A DNA stretch of 58,685 nt from Meiothermus rufus DSM 22234 (GCF_000423425.1 NZ_AUHY01000013.1:1-58685), one strand, 5' to 3'; counted from the stretch's first letter, positions 17,844-27,793 are shown. The notes: generated by a model from the letters alone, not told the origin. A program made the numbers and translations.

Positions 17844-18200
17844 ATGGCCAAACTTCTAGCCGTAGACGACTCACTAGCCGATTTAAAGCTGATCGAACAA
17901 ACCCTTGCGCCTTACCACCAGGTGGTGCTCTACCAGGGCAGCGAAAACGTAGAACAGCGCATCGAGGCGGAAAAACCCGACCTGGTGCTTTTGGACGTGG
18001 TCATGCCAGGTCGCAACGGCTACGAGGTGTTGCGCTCGCTACGGCGCAACGAGGCCACCAAGCACATCCCGGTGCTGGTCATCAGCTCCAAAGGGGAGCC
18101 TACCGACATTGAGTGGGGTAAGCGCCAGGGGGCCAACGGCTACCTTACCAAGCCCTACACCCCCGAGGCCTTACGCCAAGCGGTGCAGGAGCTGCTCTAG
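17844..18200 (+). CDS. CheY-like single-domain response regulator (PilG/PilH-like)
   Basis: A 118-residue receiver domain: acidic pair Asp8-Asp9 (AVDDS), phosphoacceptor Asp51 (LVLLDVVMP), signalling Ser (VISSK) and Lys103 (YLTKPY). No output domain is attached, so it acts by protein-protein contact, probably on the type IV pilus motor. The ATG at 17844 has a strong SD (TTGGAGGAA). An upstream in-frame start at 17772 lies in the repeat region and is rejected. It is the first gene of the seven-gene chemosensory operon, and the likely phosphate sink or output of the hybrid CheA. Confidence 0.9.
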   Translation: MAKLLAVDDSLADLKLIEQTLAPYHQVVLYQGSENVEQRIEAEKPDLVLLDVVMPGRNGYEVLRSLRRNEATKHIPVLVISSKGEPTDIEWGKRQGANGYLTKPYTPEALRQAVQELL

Positions 18201-18224
18201 CCGACGGTGGCCTGGGGGTGCAGC

Positions 18225-18689
18225 ATGCCCAACACAACCGTAGGCAGAATCTGGGTGCTGCGCCTGGGCAGTGCCTTGCTCGGGGTGGAGCCCAAAGCCT
18301 TTAAGGAGGTATTGGAGGTGAACCAGCCCACCCCCGTTCCGCTGGCCCCCCCGCTGCTGCTGGGGCTTTTGAGCAACCAAGGCCAGATTGTGCCCCTGGT
18401 TGACCTCAGCCAGGTTCTACAGATGACCCCAGCAAGTTCGGGGTTGGCGGCGTTGCTCGAGGTCGAAGGGCAGCCCCTGGCCTTTCCGATCGACGAGGTG
18501 GTGGGGCTGCACACCCCGCTGGGGGCCAGGGTTCTCCCCAGCACCCACCCCCTGTTCAGCGCCGTCCTCGAGGATGGCCGCCAGCCCATCCAGGTCCTCG
18601 AGGTGGGGCGCTTACTGGCCCATCTCTCCGCCCAGATGTCCCCCGCCCTGTCTGCCCCTACACCTGGCCTTACAGGGTCACAAGCCTAA
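18225..18689 (+). CDS. CheW-like coupling protein
   Basis: Adapter that links CheA to chemoreceptors. It is about 154 residues with a CheW fold: ILVLRL-type start (WVLRLGSALLGVEP), FKEVLEV, LLGLLSNQGQIVPLVDLSQVL (the conserved G-x-x-N/R-x-G-x-x-x-P-V-V-D-L core) and FPIDEVVGLHTP. It lies 24 bp behind cheY. The ATG at 18225 has a GGGGGT SD; an in-frame GTG at 18207 has none. Counterpart of PilI or PixI in the pili-linked systems. Confidence 0.85.
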   Translation: MPNTTVGRIWVLRLGSALLGVEPKAFKEVLEVNQPTPVPLAPPLLLGLLSNQGQIVPLVDLSQVLQMTPASSGLAALLEVEGQPLAFPIDEVVGLHTPLGARVLPSTHPLFSAVLEDGRQPIQVLEVGRLLAHLSAQMSPALSAPTPGLTGSQA

Positions 18690-18702
18690 AGGAGCAAATC
18701 CT

Positions 18703-19458
18703 ATGGAACAAAACCATCTCCCCATGAGCCACGACCCCCTGCTGGTGGGGTTATCCTTCTTGATTGCCATCTTTGCGGCCTACGCCGCCCTGACCATTAT
18801 CAACCGCCTGCGCTATACCCGCGCGGGCAAGGGTTGGCTGTGGGTGGGAGCCACCACCTTCGGCCTGGGGGTGTGGGCCATGCACTTTACCGCCATGACC
18901 GCGCTCAAGCTCGACCGGGTGGTGACCTACGACCCTCTCCTCACCCTCCTCTCGGTCTTCTTCGCCATCGCAGGTGCGGCCATGGCCTTTCAAATGGTCA
19001 GCAAGCCCCAGGTGGGCCGGGCCCAGCTCCTGGGCGCGGGCTTTTTCCTGGGAGCTGGCATTGGCACCATGCACTATACCGGCATGTTCGCTATGCGCTT
19101 AGACGCTCAGATGGAATTTAACCTGGCGCTGGTGGCCCTCTCGGTGCTGGTGGCGGTGGTGCTGGGCACCCTGGGGCTCTGGACCCTGACCAGCCCGGTC
19201 TTCCGCCCCCTTCCCTTCCGCCATCTTTTCACTGCTACCCTTACCGGACTGGCCATCCCCTTCATGCACTACACCGCCATGCTGGCGGTTCGGTTTACCG
19301 ATAGCGACAGCGAGCAAATCCACAGCATGGTGGCCAGCGGCCAGCTGCTTTCGCTCAACCTCTTCCTGCTCTTGGCCGTGGCGGTGGTGGGGCTACCCAT
19401 GTTCCTGACTTCCTTGCTCGAGACCCCCGACGATAGCTTGCAGGAGGTTCAGGTATGA
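18703..19458 (+). CDS. Stand-alone MHYT-domain membrane sensor
   Basis: A 251-residue integral membrane protein with about seven transmembrane helices and three copies of the MHYT signature: MHFTAM, MHYTGM and MHYTAM. The MHYT domain is known as a predicted membrane sensor, thought to bind copper and perhaps a gas such as O2, CO or NO; it is usually fused to GGDEF/EAL or kinase domains. Here it stands alone between cheW and the first MCP, with SD AAAGGAG and a 4-bp overlap (ATGA) with the MCP start. The context implies that it passes a signal to the receptor or CheA complex. A longer frame into cheW is rejected. Confidence 0.88.
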   Translation: MEQNHLPMSHDPLLVGLSFLIAIFAAYAALTIINRLRYTRAGKGWLWVGATTFGLGVWAMHFTAMTALKLDRVVTYDPLLTLLSVFFAIAGAAMAFQMVSKPQVGRAQLLGAGFFLGAGIGTMHYTGMFAMRLDAQMEFNLALVALSVLVAVVLGTLGLWTLTSPVFRPLPFRHLFTATLTGLAIPFMHYTAMLAVRFTDSDSEQIHSMVASGQLLSLNLFLLLAVAVVGLPMFLTSLLETPDDSLQEVQV

Positions 19459-21713
19459 TTGGCCGGGTACCTGCCCGCCCCCAGCGCCGGCCTATCCCCG
19501 CCGCCCCCACCCAGGTGCTTCGGGCGGGGGGGGTGCTGGGCTCGCTGAAGATTTGGCAGAAGCTGCTGCTCATTAGCTTGGCCTTCCTCCTGCCGATTGC
19601 CTTGCTTATCGTCACGCTGTACAACAACCAGCAGGCTCGTCTGAGCACCGTTTGGCGCGAAGCCGACGGGGTGCAGTATATCCGCAGCACATACGACATC
19701 ATGTTGCAAGTTGGGCAGCACCGCCGTGCAGTGGAGCGCTTCCTTTTGCGCCAGGGCAGCCGCGACAGTGTTCAGCAACGGGCCCTTGAGGTTGATTCAG
19801 CTGTATCGGCCCTCGAGGCCCTCGATCAGCAGCTAAAGGGGCGGATGGGCGTCGGTCAAGAAATCGCCAGCCTGAAGCAGAGCTGGGAACGGCTTAAGAC
19901 CCAGGCCCTAAGCCTGGATCCTATCAACAGCTTTGAGGAGCATACCGCCCTGCTGGCAGACCTTCAGCGGCTGATCGTGCTGGTAGCCAACAACTCGCAG
20001 TTGGCGCTGGACCCCGAGCTAGACAGCAACTATCTGATGCAGTCGGCGGTGTTCCGAATTCCCGCCTTGCTGCAAGACCTAGAGCGGCTAGATAACCTGG
20101 GTCAGAATATCCTCAACAAGCGCATGGCCAACGCCTACGAACGCTCCGAGGTCAACGCCTTGGCCGTTCGACTGGGTAGCGGTGCCGCCGAACTCAAACA
20201 GCAGTTCGAGTACGCCAGTCAGAAAAACCCCTCGCTGGCCACTGTTCTGGGTGAACCTTTGAACCAGACCGAAGGCTTGGTACGCGAAGCCTACGTGTTG
20301 GCCATTAACGAGATCGTGGCCCCCCCACGCCTGAGCCTGGCGGTGGCAGACTACGAAGCTGCTTTTACCCAAGCCTTTGAGGCCCTTGGTCGCTACAGCG
20401 CATCCCTACTGGCTGAGCTTGAAGATCTGTTGGAAGAGCGGATGTACTACCTCCAGCGAAATCAGCTCATCACCTTCGCCCTCATCGCCCTGGCCTTAGT
20501 ACTCACCTTCGGCCTGGTCGGGTCGGTGACCCGTTCCATCGTGGGGCCGGTGAACCAGTTGTTTCTCGCTTCCAACCGCCTGCGCAAGGGTGAGCTGGGG
20601 GTACAGGTACCGGTACAGTCGGCTGACGAGCTGGGCTCGCTGGCCCGCACCTTCAACGAGACCAGCGTGCAGCTCAAGGCTAAGGCCGAGGCCGACGCCG
20701 AGCAGCTTCGCCAAAGCCAGCTCTTGCAGGAAAACATCGCCGCCTTCCTCAACGTGGCCATGGAAATCGCGCAGGGCGATCTGACCCGGCGTGGACGGGT
20801 CACCGAGGACGTGCTGGGCAACGTGGTGGACGCGGTAAACCTCACCGTAGAGGAGATTGCCTACCTGCTCAAAGAAGTGCAAAAAGCCGCCGAGATGGTC
20901 AACCAAGGGGCCTTGCAGATGGCCCAGGTCTCGGAGAACGTACTGCAAAAGGCCGAGTCGCAGGCTGAGCTCTCGGCCCGGGCCCGCATCGAGGCCCTGG
21001 ACGCCAGCGAAGCGGTTCGCACTATGGCTACCCAGATCGCCCAGGAAAGCGAACTGGTGGCCCAGGCCCGCGAAGCTGCGCAAGAGGGCCAGGCCGTAGT
21101 GGAAAACACCTTGGCCGGCTTGAAGAATATCCGCCGCGAGGTGCAGAGCATCTCCAAGAGCATCAAGGGCCTTACCGATCGCTCCTTAGAGATTTCCGAG
21201 GTGGTGGACACCATCTCTCGCATCGCCAAGCAAACCAACCTGCTGGCGCTGAACGCAGCCATCGAGGCTGCCGGGGCGGGTGAGGCCGGGGCTCGTTTCG
21301 CGGTGGTGGCCGACCAGGTACGCAAGCTGGCCGAGGACTCGGCCCGGGCAGCCCAACGGGTAGCCCTGCTGGTCAAGGGCATCCAGAGCGAGATTCAGGG
21401 CGTGGTGATCTCGGTCGAAGGCGGCACGCGCGAGGTAGAACAAGGCTACCAGATCGCTACCGAGGCTGGGCGTCGCCTCGAGGAAATTGCCCGTCTGGCC
21501 CAGCAGTCCGCCGAGGCAGCTCGCTACGCGGCTCAGGCCGCTCAGGAGCAGGTGAGCCGGGTAGAAGCGGTTACCGAGGTGGTGCAGGAAATCTACGATA
21601 CCGCCCTGCAAACCGACCAGGAAAGCCGCAAAGGCCGCCAAGCGGCTGAAGCCTTGCAGGGGCTGGCCCAGCAACTCAGCCAGAGCCTGACCCGCTTCCG
21701 TCTGCCCCAGTAG
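19455..21713 (+). CDS. Methyl-accepting chemotaxis protein 1 (PilJ-like)
   Basis: Receptor of 752 residues. TM1 is at about 35-56, an extracytoplasmic helical domain follows to about 335, and TM2 is at 336-355. Next come a HAMP domain (VTRSIVGPVNQLFLASNRLRKG region) and a long coiled-coil signalling domain with the tip [15 protein letters not shown] followed by ARFAVVADQVRKLAE. The residue equivalent to the trimer-contact Arg of E. coli Tsr (AAR-AGE) is Gly here. It is translationally coupled to the MHYT gene. No cheR or cheB lies in the operon. It shares a stretch of about 30 residues ([13 protein letters not shown]...) with MCP 2, a sign of duplication. Confidence 0.92.
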   Translation: MIGRVPARPQRRPIPAAPTQVLRAGGVLGSLKIWQKLLLISLAFLLPIALLIVTLYNNQQARLSTVWREADGVQYIRSTYDIMLQVGQHRRAVERFLLRQGSRDSVQQRALEVDSAVSALEALDQQLKGRMGVGQEIASLKQSWERLKTQALSLDPINSFEEHTALLADLQRLIVLVANNSQLALDPELDSNYLMQSAVFRIPALLQDLERLDNLGQNILNKRMANAYERSEVNALAVRLGSGAAELKQQFEYASQKNPSLATVLGEPLNQTEGLVREAYVLAINEIVAPPRLSLAVADYEAAFTQAFEALGRYSASLLAELEDLLEERMYYLQRNQLITFALIALALVLTFGLVGSVTRSIVGPVNQLFLASNRLRKGELGVQVPVQSADELGSLARTFNETSVQLKAKAEADAEQLRQSQLLQENIAAFLNVAMEIAQGDLTRRGRVTEDVLGNVVDAVNLTVEEIAYLLKEVQKAAEMVNQGALQMAQVSENVLQKAESQAELSARARIEALDASEAVRTMATQIAQESELVAQAREAAQEGQAVVENTLAGLKNIRREVQSISKSIKGLTDRSLEISEVVDTISRIAKQTNLLALNAAIEAAGAGEAGARFAVVADQVRKLAEDSARAAQRVALLVKGIQSEIQGVVISVEGGTREVEQGYQIATEAGRRLEEIARLAQQSAEAARYAAQAAQEQVSRVEAVTEVVQEIYDTALQTDQESRKGRQAAEALQGLAQQLSQSLTRFRLPQ

Positions 21714-21728
21714 CCAAGGAGTGCCGCT

Positions 21729-24272
21729 ATGCGCAAAGCCCTCCCCCTCCCCTTCGCCCCTCGAGGCCGGCCTGCCGCCCCTCCCCCAGCCAGGGCCTCG
21801 AGCCTGCGCACCCGCCTTTTGCTGGGGAACCTTCTGCTGGTGCTGGTACCCATCCTACTAGTAGGCCTGGCGGTAGGAGCCCTCTCCCTACAAAGCCTGC
21901 GCCAGAGCCTGCTCCAAGCCCAGCAGGAAAAACTGGTGGTCATCCGCGACGCCACCAAGCGGCAGATCCAGGAAAACCTCCAGCGCACCCTATTCAGCAG
22001 CGCGGTCGCTGCGCGCAACCCCAGCCTGGTAGCCGCCTTGCAAGCCCTTTCCCAAGGCTGGGCCCAGCTTCCCCAGGATGGTCAGCGGGGCCAGCCCCCT
22101 AGCCCGGCTTTCCTGACCGAGCAGCGTAGCGCCATACGCAGCTACTACCAAGACCAGTGGCTACAGACCTACCTGAACCTGAACGCAGGGCAAAGCCTCG
22201 ATCTAACCCCTTATCTGGCCTCGCTGGATAGCCGCAGCCTGCTGCTGCAAGCCGCCCTGCTGAACAACCAACCCAGCCTGCTTCAGGGTAGCGCCTATGG
22301 GGAGGCCTACACCCGCTACCACCCCCTGCTGCAGGAGCTATTGCAGAGCCTCGAGCTCAACAACCTGTACCTGGTGGATGCCCAGGGGGTGGTGGTCTAC
22401 AGCAACCGCATTGACCTAGGGCGCTCCTTGCTCAAAGCCCCATTGGAGAACTCCCCCATGGCCCGGGTCTTCCGCGAGGCCCGCCAAAACCTGGATCGCC
22501 GGGCCGTCCTGAGCGACCTTAGCTTCTACACCCCGGCCTTCGACGAACTGCTTTTGTTCTCGGCAGCCCCCGTCTATCAGGGCCAGAAGCTTTTGGGGGT
22601 GGTCGTCCTCGAGGCCCCGGTAGGCCGGTTAGACAACATCCTGACCAACAACGCCAACTACGAGGAGCTGGGCCTGGGTCAGCGAGGAGATGTATACCTC
22701 CTCAACCTTAACAACGGCCTGATGCTTTCCAACCAACGGGGCTTTCTGCGGGAGACCGATACCTATCTAGAAAGCCTGCGTCAAGCCGGCCTGCCCCAGC
22801 CCCTGCTCGAGCGCATGCTGAGCAAGGGCAGTGTGGCCGGTCTGCTCAAGGCCGACCCCGAGGTGGTGCAGCGGGCCAACTTGGGCGCTGGCGCGGGGCA
22901 GGTGCAAGACCTGCTGATAGCCTATGAACAGGTGAGAATCGCCGACCTCCCCTGGGCTTTGGCCGCCCAGATTCCCCTGAAAGAGGCCCTGGCCCCCCTA
23001 GGCCCACTGCAACAGCGCTTCTTGCTGGTGTTAGGTGCGGTGCTGCTCTTGGTGGTGGGGCTGGCCTTGTTGGCCACCCAAGGCTTCGTAAACGCCATCA
23101 CCCGCCCCATCCAAGCCATCGCTAAGGTGGTGGAAGCCTTCGGCCAGGGCAACCTCTCCCAACGGGTCAACCTGCAAAGCAATGACGAGATCGGCCAACT
23201 AGGGCAGGCGTTCAACCAGGCTATGGCCCAGCTCGAGGTCTTCTTCGCCCAGCAGGCCGAGGAGCAGCGCCGCAGCCAGCAGCTCCAGCAAAACGTGAGC
23301 GCCTTTTTGCAAATCGCCACCGAAATTGCCCAAGGCGACCTGACCAAGCGGGGCCAGGTCACCGAGGACGTCCTGGGGAACGTGGTGGACGCGGTGAACC
23401 TGACCATCGAGGAGCTGGCCCAGCTGCTCAAAGAGGTGCAAAAGGCCGCGCAAATGGTCAACCATAGCGCAATCCAGCTGGACCAGCTCACGGCCTCCAT
23501 TGCCTCTGGGGCGGTTGCCCAGGCCCAGGAAGTCGGCCAGGTGCAAGCCCAGACCCAGCAGGTCACGCAAAACATTCGCCAGATGGCCCAAAGCGCTAAC
23601 CAGACAGCCCAGGCCGCCTTGAAGACCCTCGAGTCGGCCCAGCTAGGCCGTCAGGCGGTCGCCCAGGTACTCTCTGGGATGCAAAGCATCCGCCAGGAGA
23701 TGCAGGACATTGCCCAGAACATTGCCGCTCTCTCGCAACGTTCGGCGGAAATCGAAGAGATCGCCAAAGTGCTGGAGGAGTTCGCCTCCCAGACCAACCT
23801 GCTGGCTCTCAACGCCTCCTTCGAGGCTGCCGGGGCCGGAGCAGCAGGCCGCCGCTTTGCCATTGTGGCCGATGAGATTCGCAAGCTGGCCGAGGAGTCG
23901 GCCCGGGAAACCAGCCGGGTGGGTAGCCTAATCCAGCAGGTGCAACAGGAGATCGCCCAGGTGGTGGGCCTGGTCCAAGAAGGGGTACGCGAGGTCGAAA
24001 CCGGCTATGGCGTGGCCCAGACCGCCGGGAGCCGGCTGGAAGAAATCGCCAGGCTGGCCGAAGCCTCGGCGGGTCTGGCCCAGGCCATCTCCAGCCTGGC
24101 CCAAGGCCAGGTGGCCCTGGTGGAGCGGGTAGAGGAAGCCGTACAGAACATCGCCCAGACCGCGCAGCAAACCGGGCAGGAAAGCCAGGAAGGCCGCCGC
24201 TCCGCTGAGGCCATGCGCCTTCTGGCCGAGCAGCTCTCCCGTGGCCTGGCCCGCTTCCGCCTGCCCAACTAG
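21729..24272 (+). CDS. Methyl-accepting chemotaxis protein 2 with dCache-like sensor
   Basis: Receptor of 847 residues: basic N-terminal tail, TM1 about 28-52, and a large extracytoplasmic region of about 375 residues. This region includes [23 protein letters not shown] and [18 protein letters not shown], the pattern of a Cache/PDC sensor. TM2 is at about 430-450, then HAMP ([24 protein letters not shown]), a second HAMP-like segment and the signalling hairpin. The tip reads [15 protein letters not shown], then [20 protein letters not shown]: both the trimer-contact Arg and the following Glu of the canonical AARAGE are replaced. SD AAGGAG is 8 nt from the ATG. Confidence 0.92.
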   Translation: MRKALPLPFAPRGRPAAPPPARASSLRTRLLLGNLLLVLVPILLVGLAVGALSLQSLRQSLLQAQQEKLVVIRDATKRQIQENLQRTLFSSAVAARNPSLVAALQALSQGWAQLPQDGQRGQPPSPAFLTEQRSAIRSYYQDQWLQTYLNLNAGQSLDLTPYLASLDSRSLLLQAALLNNQPSLLQGSAYGEAYTRYHPLLQELLQSLELNNLYLVDAQGVVVYSNRIDLGRSLLKAPLENSPMARVFREARQNLDRRAVLSDLSFYTPAFDELLLFSAAPVYQGQKLLGVVVLEAPVGRLDNILTNNANYEELGLGQRGDVYLLNLNNGLMLSNQRGFLRETDTYLESLRQAGLPQPLLERMLSKGSVAGLLKADPEVVQRANLGAGAGQVQDLLIAYEQVRIADLPWALAAQIPLKEALAPLGPLQQRFLLVLGAVLLLVVGLALLATQGFVNAITRPIQAIAKVVEAFGQGNLSQRVNLQSNDEIGQLGQAFNQAMAQLEVFFAQQAEEQRRSQQLQQNVSAFLQIATEIAQGDLTKRGQVTEDVLGNVVDAVNLTIEELAQLLKEVQKAAQMVNHSAIQLDQLTASIASGAVAQAQEVGQVQAQTQQVTQNIRQMAQSANQTAQAALKTLESAQLGRQAVAQVLSGMQSIRQEMQDIAQNIAALSQRSAEIEEIAKVLEEFASQTNLLALNASFEAAGAGAAGRRFAIVADEIRKLAEESARETSRVGSLIQQVQQEIAQVVGLVQEGVREVETGYGVAQTAGSRLEEIARLAEASAGLAQAISSLAQGQVALVERVEEAVQNIAQTAQQTGQESQEGRRSAEAMRLLAEQLSRGLARFRLPN

Positions 24273-24280
24273 GAGGCTTT

Positions 24281-27028
24281 GTGTCCACTGCTACCCCGCC
24301 TGATCTGCTGCAAAGCTTCCTCGACGAGGCCTGGGAAACCGTGGTGGTCTTCGAGCAAACCGCGGAATTCCTGGCCATCGGACGGCACGAGCCTTTGGTG
24401 GTGATGGCCCACCGCCTCAAGGGCTCGGCTGGGCTGTATGGCTTCCCCCAGACCGCCAACCTAGGAGCCCTGGCCGAGCGCATCCTGGAAGCGGCCCCTC
24501 ACTACACCGAGGCCCAGCGGGCCAAGGTGGTAGAGTTTATGAGCCAGCTCACCGCGGTACTTTCCACCGCCTTGGAAAACATCGCTATCCACGGCAAGGA
24601 AGGCCAGGTGGGTCTGGAGCTAGGGCGTCTGGGGGCTGCCCAGCTTCTCTACGAGCTCACCGCCGAGAACCCCCAGGCTTTCGCTGACATAGCCCTCGAG
24701 CCCTCGCCCGAGGAAACCCTGGCCCTAGAAAACCCCCAGCCGGGGGTGGTGGAGGAACTCCAACGCTTCTATCAGCAAAACGCTGAGTTCTGGGAGTTCT
24801 TCGCCCCAGAGACCCTGGAGAACCTCGACCAAGTGGCCAATGCTCTGCTGGCGCTGGAACAGAAAGAAGCGCCAGATGAAGCCCAAAGGGATTTGTTCCG
24901 GGCCATGCATACCGTCAAAGGCGCAGCCTACTCGGTAGGCTGTAAACCCATCGGGAGCCTAGCGCACCAGCTCGAGGACCTGATGGTGGCGGTGCGTGAG
25001 GGCCGCCTAGCCTGGGATGCTGAGGTGGCCCGGCTGGTACTGGAAGGGGCCCAGCTTCTGGGCAAAATGGTGGCCGTCGCCGAGGGCAAGGATGCTGGTG
25101 CTGCGCAAAGCCTGCCTGCCGAGCTATTCCACCTGCAAAACCATCTGGCCCGCTTGCTGGGCCTCGAGGCCCCCACCCCCCTAGCCGAACCCGCAGGGCC
25201 AGCCCAGGCCCCTACCCCTTCCCCCGAGCGCCCCCGCCCTAGCCCCACCGCCTCGGTGCGGGTGAACCTCGAGCGCCTGGATGCCTTGCTCAACCTGGCC
25301 GGCGAAACCCTGGTCACCCGGGCCCGGCTGGAGCTTCTGCTAGAGCGCTTGGAAGAGCTAGATGCATTGCTAGAGAATGCCCGCCAGCGGCTTCTGCGCA
25401 CCACCACCGACTTCGAGGCCCGCTACCTCAACCCTCGCCTCGAGGCCAGCCCCCCCGCCCCTGAGGCGCCGGCACAAAGCAGCGTGGGCAAAACGGTACG
25501 GGAGCTTTTTACCGAACTCGAGTTCGACCGCTACGACGACCTCAACATCCTGGCCCGCTCCATTCAGGAGATGACCAACGACCTCACCGAGGTGCGCAAC
25601 AGTTTCAGCGAGCAGATCAAAGCCCTTAGGCAGGAAACCGAGCGCTTCGGCAAGCTCTCGCAGGAGCTGCGCACCGAAGTGAGCCGCACCCGTCTGGTGC
25701 CCATTGGCCGCTTCTATCAGCGCTTGGCCCGCCAGGTGCGGCAGATCGCTGGGGAAAAACCCGTTCAGCTAGAGTTCCAAGGCGAGCAGGTGGAGATCGA
25801 CTCGGTATTGCTTGATGGCCTCTCGGAAGCCCTCATCCACCTGGTCAACAACGCCATCGCCCACGGCCTGGAAAGCCCAGAAGAACGCCTGGTCAGGGGC
25901 AAAAATCCCCAGGGCACCCTGCGCATCCGCACCCTGCAACAGCGCAACACCCTGGTGCTGGAGGTCAGCGACGATGGCCGGGGCATCGACCTAAAGGCCG
26001 TCAAGCAAAAAGCAGTGGAAAAGGGGCTCAAAAGCGCAGCCCAGGTCGAGGCCATGCCCCCGGAAGAGGTGATCCAGCTCATCTTCCTGTCCGGCCTCTC
26101 CACCGCTGAGGCCGTCTCGGACGTAGCTGGGCGGGGAGTGGGGCTAGATGCCGTGGCCGCTACCGTCCGCCGCCTACGCGGCGATCTGAGCGTGGAAACC
26201 CGCGAGGGGCTGGGCACCACCTTCCGCTTGCACATCCCGCAAAATCTGGCGGTCTCGGAGCTCCTGCTGCTGGAGGCCGGGGGCCAGACCCTAGCCCTTC
26301 CCCGGGAAAGTCTGCTTACCTTGCTTAGCGCCCCCGCCGAGGCCCTGGAAATTCCCTACGAAGGCCGCTCGATTCCCATCCAGCGCTTGAGCGAACTCTT
26401 GGGCCTCCCCCCCGTGCAGCAGGAAGAGTATGCCCTGGCGGTGGTGGAAGGACGTGGGGGGGCTTGGGTAGGGCTGGCCGCCGAGCGCTTCATCGGCCTA
26501 GAGCAGGCCTTGGTCAAACCGCTAACCGCCCCTCTAGCCGATCTACCCCATCTTTTGGGGGCCACCGTTTTGGCCACCGGCGAGGTGGTGCTGGTGCTTA
26601 GCCCCAGCGGCCTGCTCTCTTTGAACCATCCCCTTCCCGTGCAGGCCCAGGTTGAGACCTCCCCTACCCAGCAGCTGCCGGTGCTCTTGGTGGACGACTC
26701 TCTCTCGGTACGCAAGGTGGTGGGCCAGATGCTGCGCAAGGCCGGATACCCGGTGGTCACGGCAGCCGACGGGCAGGAAGCCCTCGAGCTTTTGGAGCAG
26801 CAACCTTTCCAGGCGGTGGTCACCGACCTGGAGATGCCCCGCATGTCGGGCTTTGAGCTATTGGAAGAGGTGCGCCGCCGCCCCCACCTGGCCCACCTGC
26901 CGGTAGCGGTGCTCACCACCCGGGCTTCCAGCAAACACCGCGATCTGGCTCTCGAACTGGGAGCCAGGGCCTACCTGACCAAGCCTGCCGACGAAGTAGA
27001 ATTGCACCGATTCTTGCAGGATGTGTAG
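24281..27028 (+). CDS. Hybrid chemotaxis histidine kinase CheA-REC (ChpA/PixL-like)
   Basis: A 915-residue kinase starting at GTG 24281 behind SD AGGAGG. Two Hpt domains are visible, with phospho-histidines His44 (AHRLKGSAG) and His210 (AMHTVKGAA). A coiled-coil/dimerisation region follows (about 325-490). The HATPase domain has N box LIHLVNNAIAHG, G1 SDDGRGID and G2 GRGVGLDAV. A CheW-like domain (about 650-790) and a C-terminal receiver (about 798-915) with VDDS, TDLEMP and YLTKP complete it. Two Hpts plus a fused receiver match the type IV pilus and phototaxis kinases, simpler than Pseudomonas ChpA. It should phosphorylate its own receiver and the CheY at 17844. Confidence 0.95.
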   Translation: MSTATPPDLLQSFLDEAWETVVVFEQTAEFLAIGRHEPLVVMAHRLKGSAGLYGFPQTANLGALAERILEAAPHYTEAQRAKVVEFMSQLTAVLSTALENIAIHGKEGQVGLELGRLGAAQLLYELTAENPQAFADIALEPSPEETLALENPQPGVVEELQRFYQQNAEFWEFFAPETLENLDQVANALLALEQKEAPDEAQRDLFRAMHTVKGAAYSVGCKPIGSLAHQLEDLMVAVREGRLAWDAEVARLVLEGAQLLGKMVAVAEGKDAGAAQSLPAELFHLQNHLARLLGLEAPTPLAEPAGPAQAPTPSPERPRPSPTASVRVNLERLDALLNLAGETLVTRARLELLLERLEELDALLENARQRLLRTTTDFEARYLNPRLEASPPAPEAPAQSSVGKTVRELFTELEFDRYDDLNILARSIQEMTNDLTEVRNSFSEQIKALRQETERFGKLSQELRTEVSRTRLVPIGRFYQRLARQVRQIAGEKPVQLEFQGEQVEIDSVLLDGLSEALIHLVNNAIAHGLESPEERLVRGKNPQGTLRIRTLQQRNTLVLEVSDDGRGIDLKAVKQKAVEKGLKSAAQVEAMPPEEVIQLIFLSGLSTAEAVSDVAGRGVGLDAVAATVRRLRGDLSVETREGLGTTFRLHIPQNLAVSELLLLEAGGQTLALPRESLLTLLSAPAEALEIPYEGRSIPIQRLSELLGLPPVQQEEYALAVVEGRGGAWVGLAAERFIGLEQALVKPLTAPLADLPHLLGATVLATGEVVLVLSPSGLLSLNHPLPVQAQVETSPTQQLPVLLVDDSLSVRKVVGQMLRKAGYPVVTAADGQEALELLEQQPFQAVVTDLEMPRMSGFELLEEVRRRPHLAHLPVAVLTTRASSKHRDLALELGARAYLTKPADEVELHRFLQDV

Positions 27029-27055
27029 CCTTTGATCTACCGGGGAGATTATCCG

Positions 27056-27793
27056 ATGAAGGCGCTTATTCTAACCAACCAGCCCAAGCGGGGCATTGCC
27101 CTCAAGGATAGCTTCGCCCTTTCGGGGTTTGAAGTGCAGGTCGAGGAGAGCGCCCTGTACGCGATGACCCTGCTCGAGCGCAACCACCCCGATGTGATCG
27201 TGAGTACAGCCACCCTCAGCGACCTGAGCGGGCGGGAGTTCTTCGAGCTGGTACGGGCCGACCCTCAGCTAGCCCTGGTACCTTTCGTTCTGCTGGACGA
27301 ACATGCCCCGGCTCAAGCCGGCGAGTTGGACCTGGTACTGCCCCCCAGTACCCCGGTAGCCGAGGTAGTGCGCCAAGCGTACAAGCTGATCCTCGAGCTC
27401 ACCCGCAAGACCCACACCTCCGAGCCCCACAACCCCGTGGCCCAGCACGGCATTCAGGGGCGCCTGGGCGACCTGAGCCTGTTCGAACTGGCCCAGTGGC
27501 TGGCCAAGTCCAACAAAACCGGACGGCTGAGCGTCGAAATTGAGGGCGAGCGGGCTAGCTGGCTTTTTAACAAGGGCCAGCTGATCCACGCCGAGTACGC
27601 CGGCAAAAGCGGCGAGGACGCGGTGTTGCATCTATTGCTTCGGGCGGAAAACCAACCCAAGGGCTACTTCCACTTCGAACCCCTCACCGAGGCTGACTTT
27701 TTCCTGGAACCGGTCACCATCCGCAAAACCACCGATCAGCTCTTGCTTTCCCTAGCGGTAGAGATGGACCACCGCCAACAGGGCATCAACTGA
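27056..27793 (+). CDS. PatA-like protein: degenerate receiver plus DUF4388
   Basis: A 245-residue protein with an N-terminal receiver-like fold (about 1-115) and a DUF4388/PATAN domain (about 130-240; IQGRLGDLSLFELAQWLAKSNKTGRLSV, WLFNKGQLIHAEY, DAVLHLLL). In the receiver the phosphoacceptor Asp is replaced by Thr (PDVIVSTATL where CheY has PDLVLLDVVM), so it is probably not phosphorylated. Related PatA/PixG proteins are outputs of cyanobacterial and myxobacterial motility systems. Start ATG 27056 has SD GGGAG; an upstream in-frame ATG at 27032 is weaker. Last gene of the chemosensory operon, overlapping the convergent RNase gene by 8 bp. Confidence 0.87.
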   Translation: MKALILTNQPKRGIALKDSFALSGFEVQVEESALYAMTLLERNHPDVIVSTATLSDLSGREFFELVRADPQLALVPFVLLDEHAPAQAGELDLVLPPSTPVAEVVRQAYKLILELTRKTHTSEPHNPVAQHGIQGRLGDLSLFELAQWLAKSNKTGRLSVEIEGERASWLFNKGQLIHAEYAGKSGEDAVLHLLLRAENQPKGYFHFEPLTEADFFLEPVTIRKTTDQLLLSLAVEMDHRQQGIN

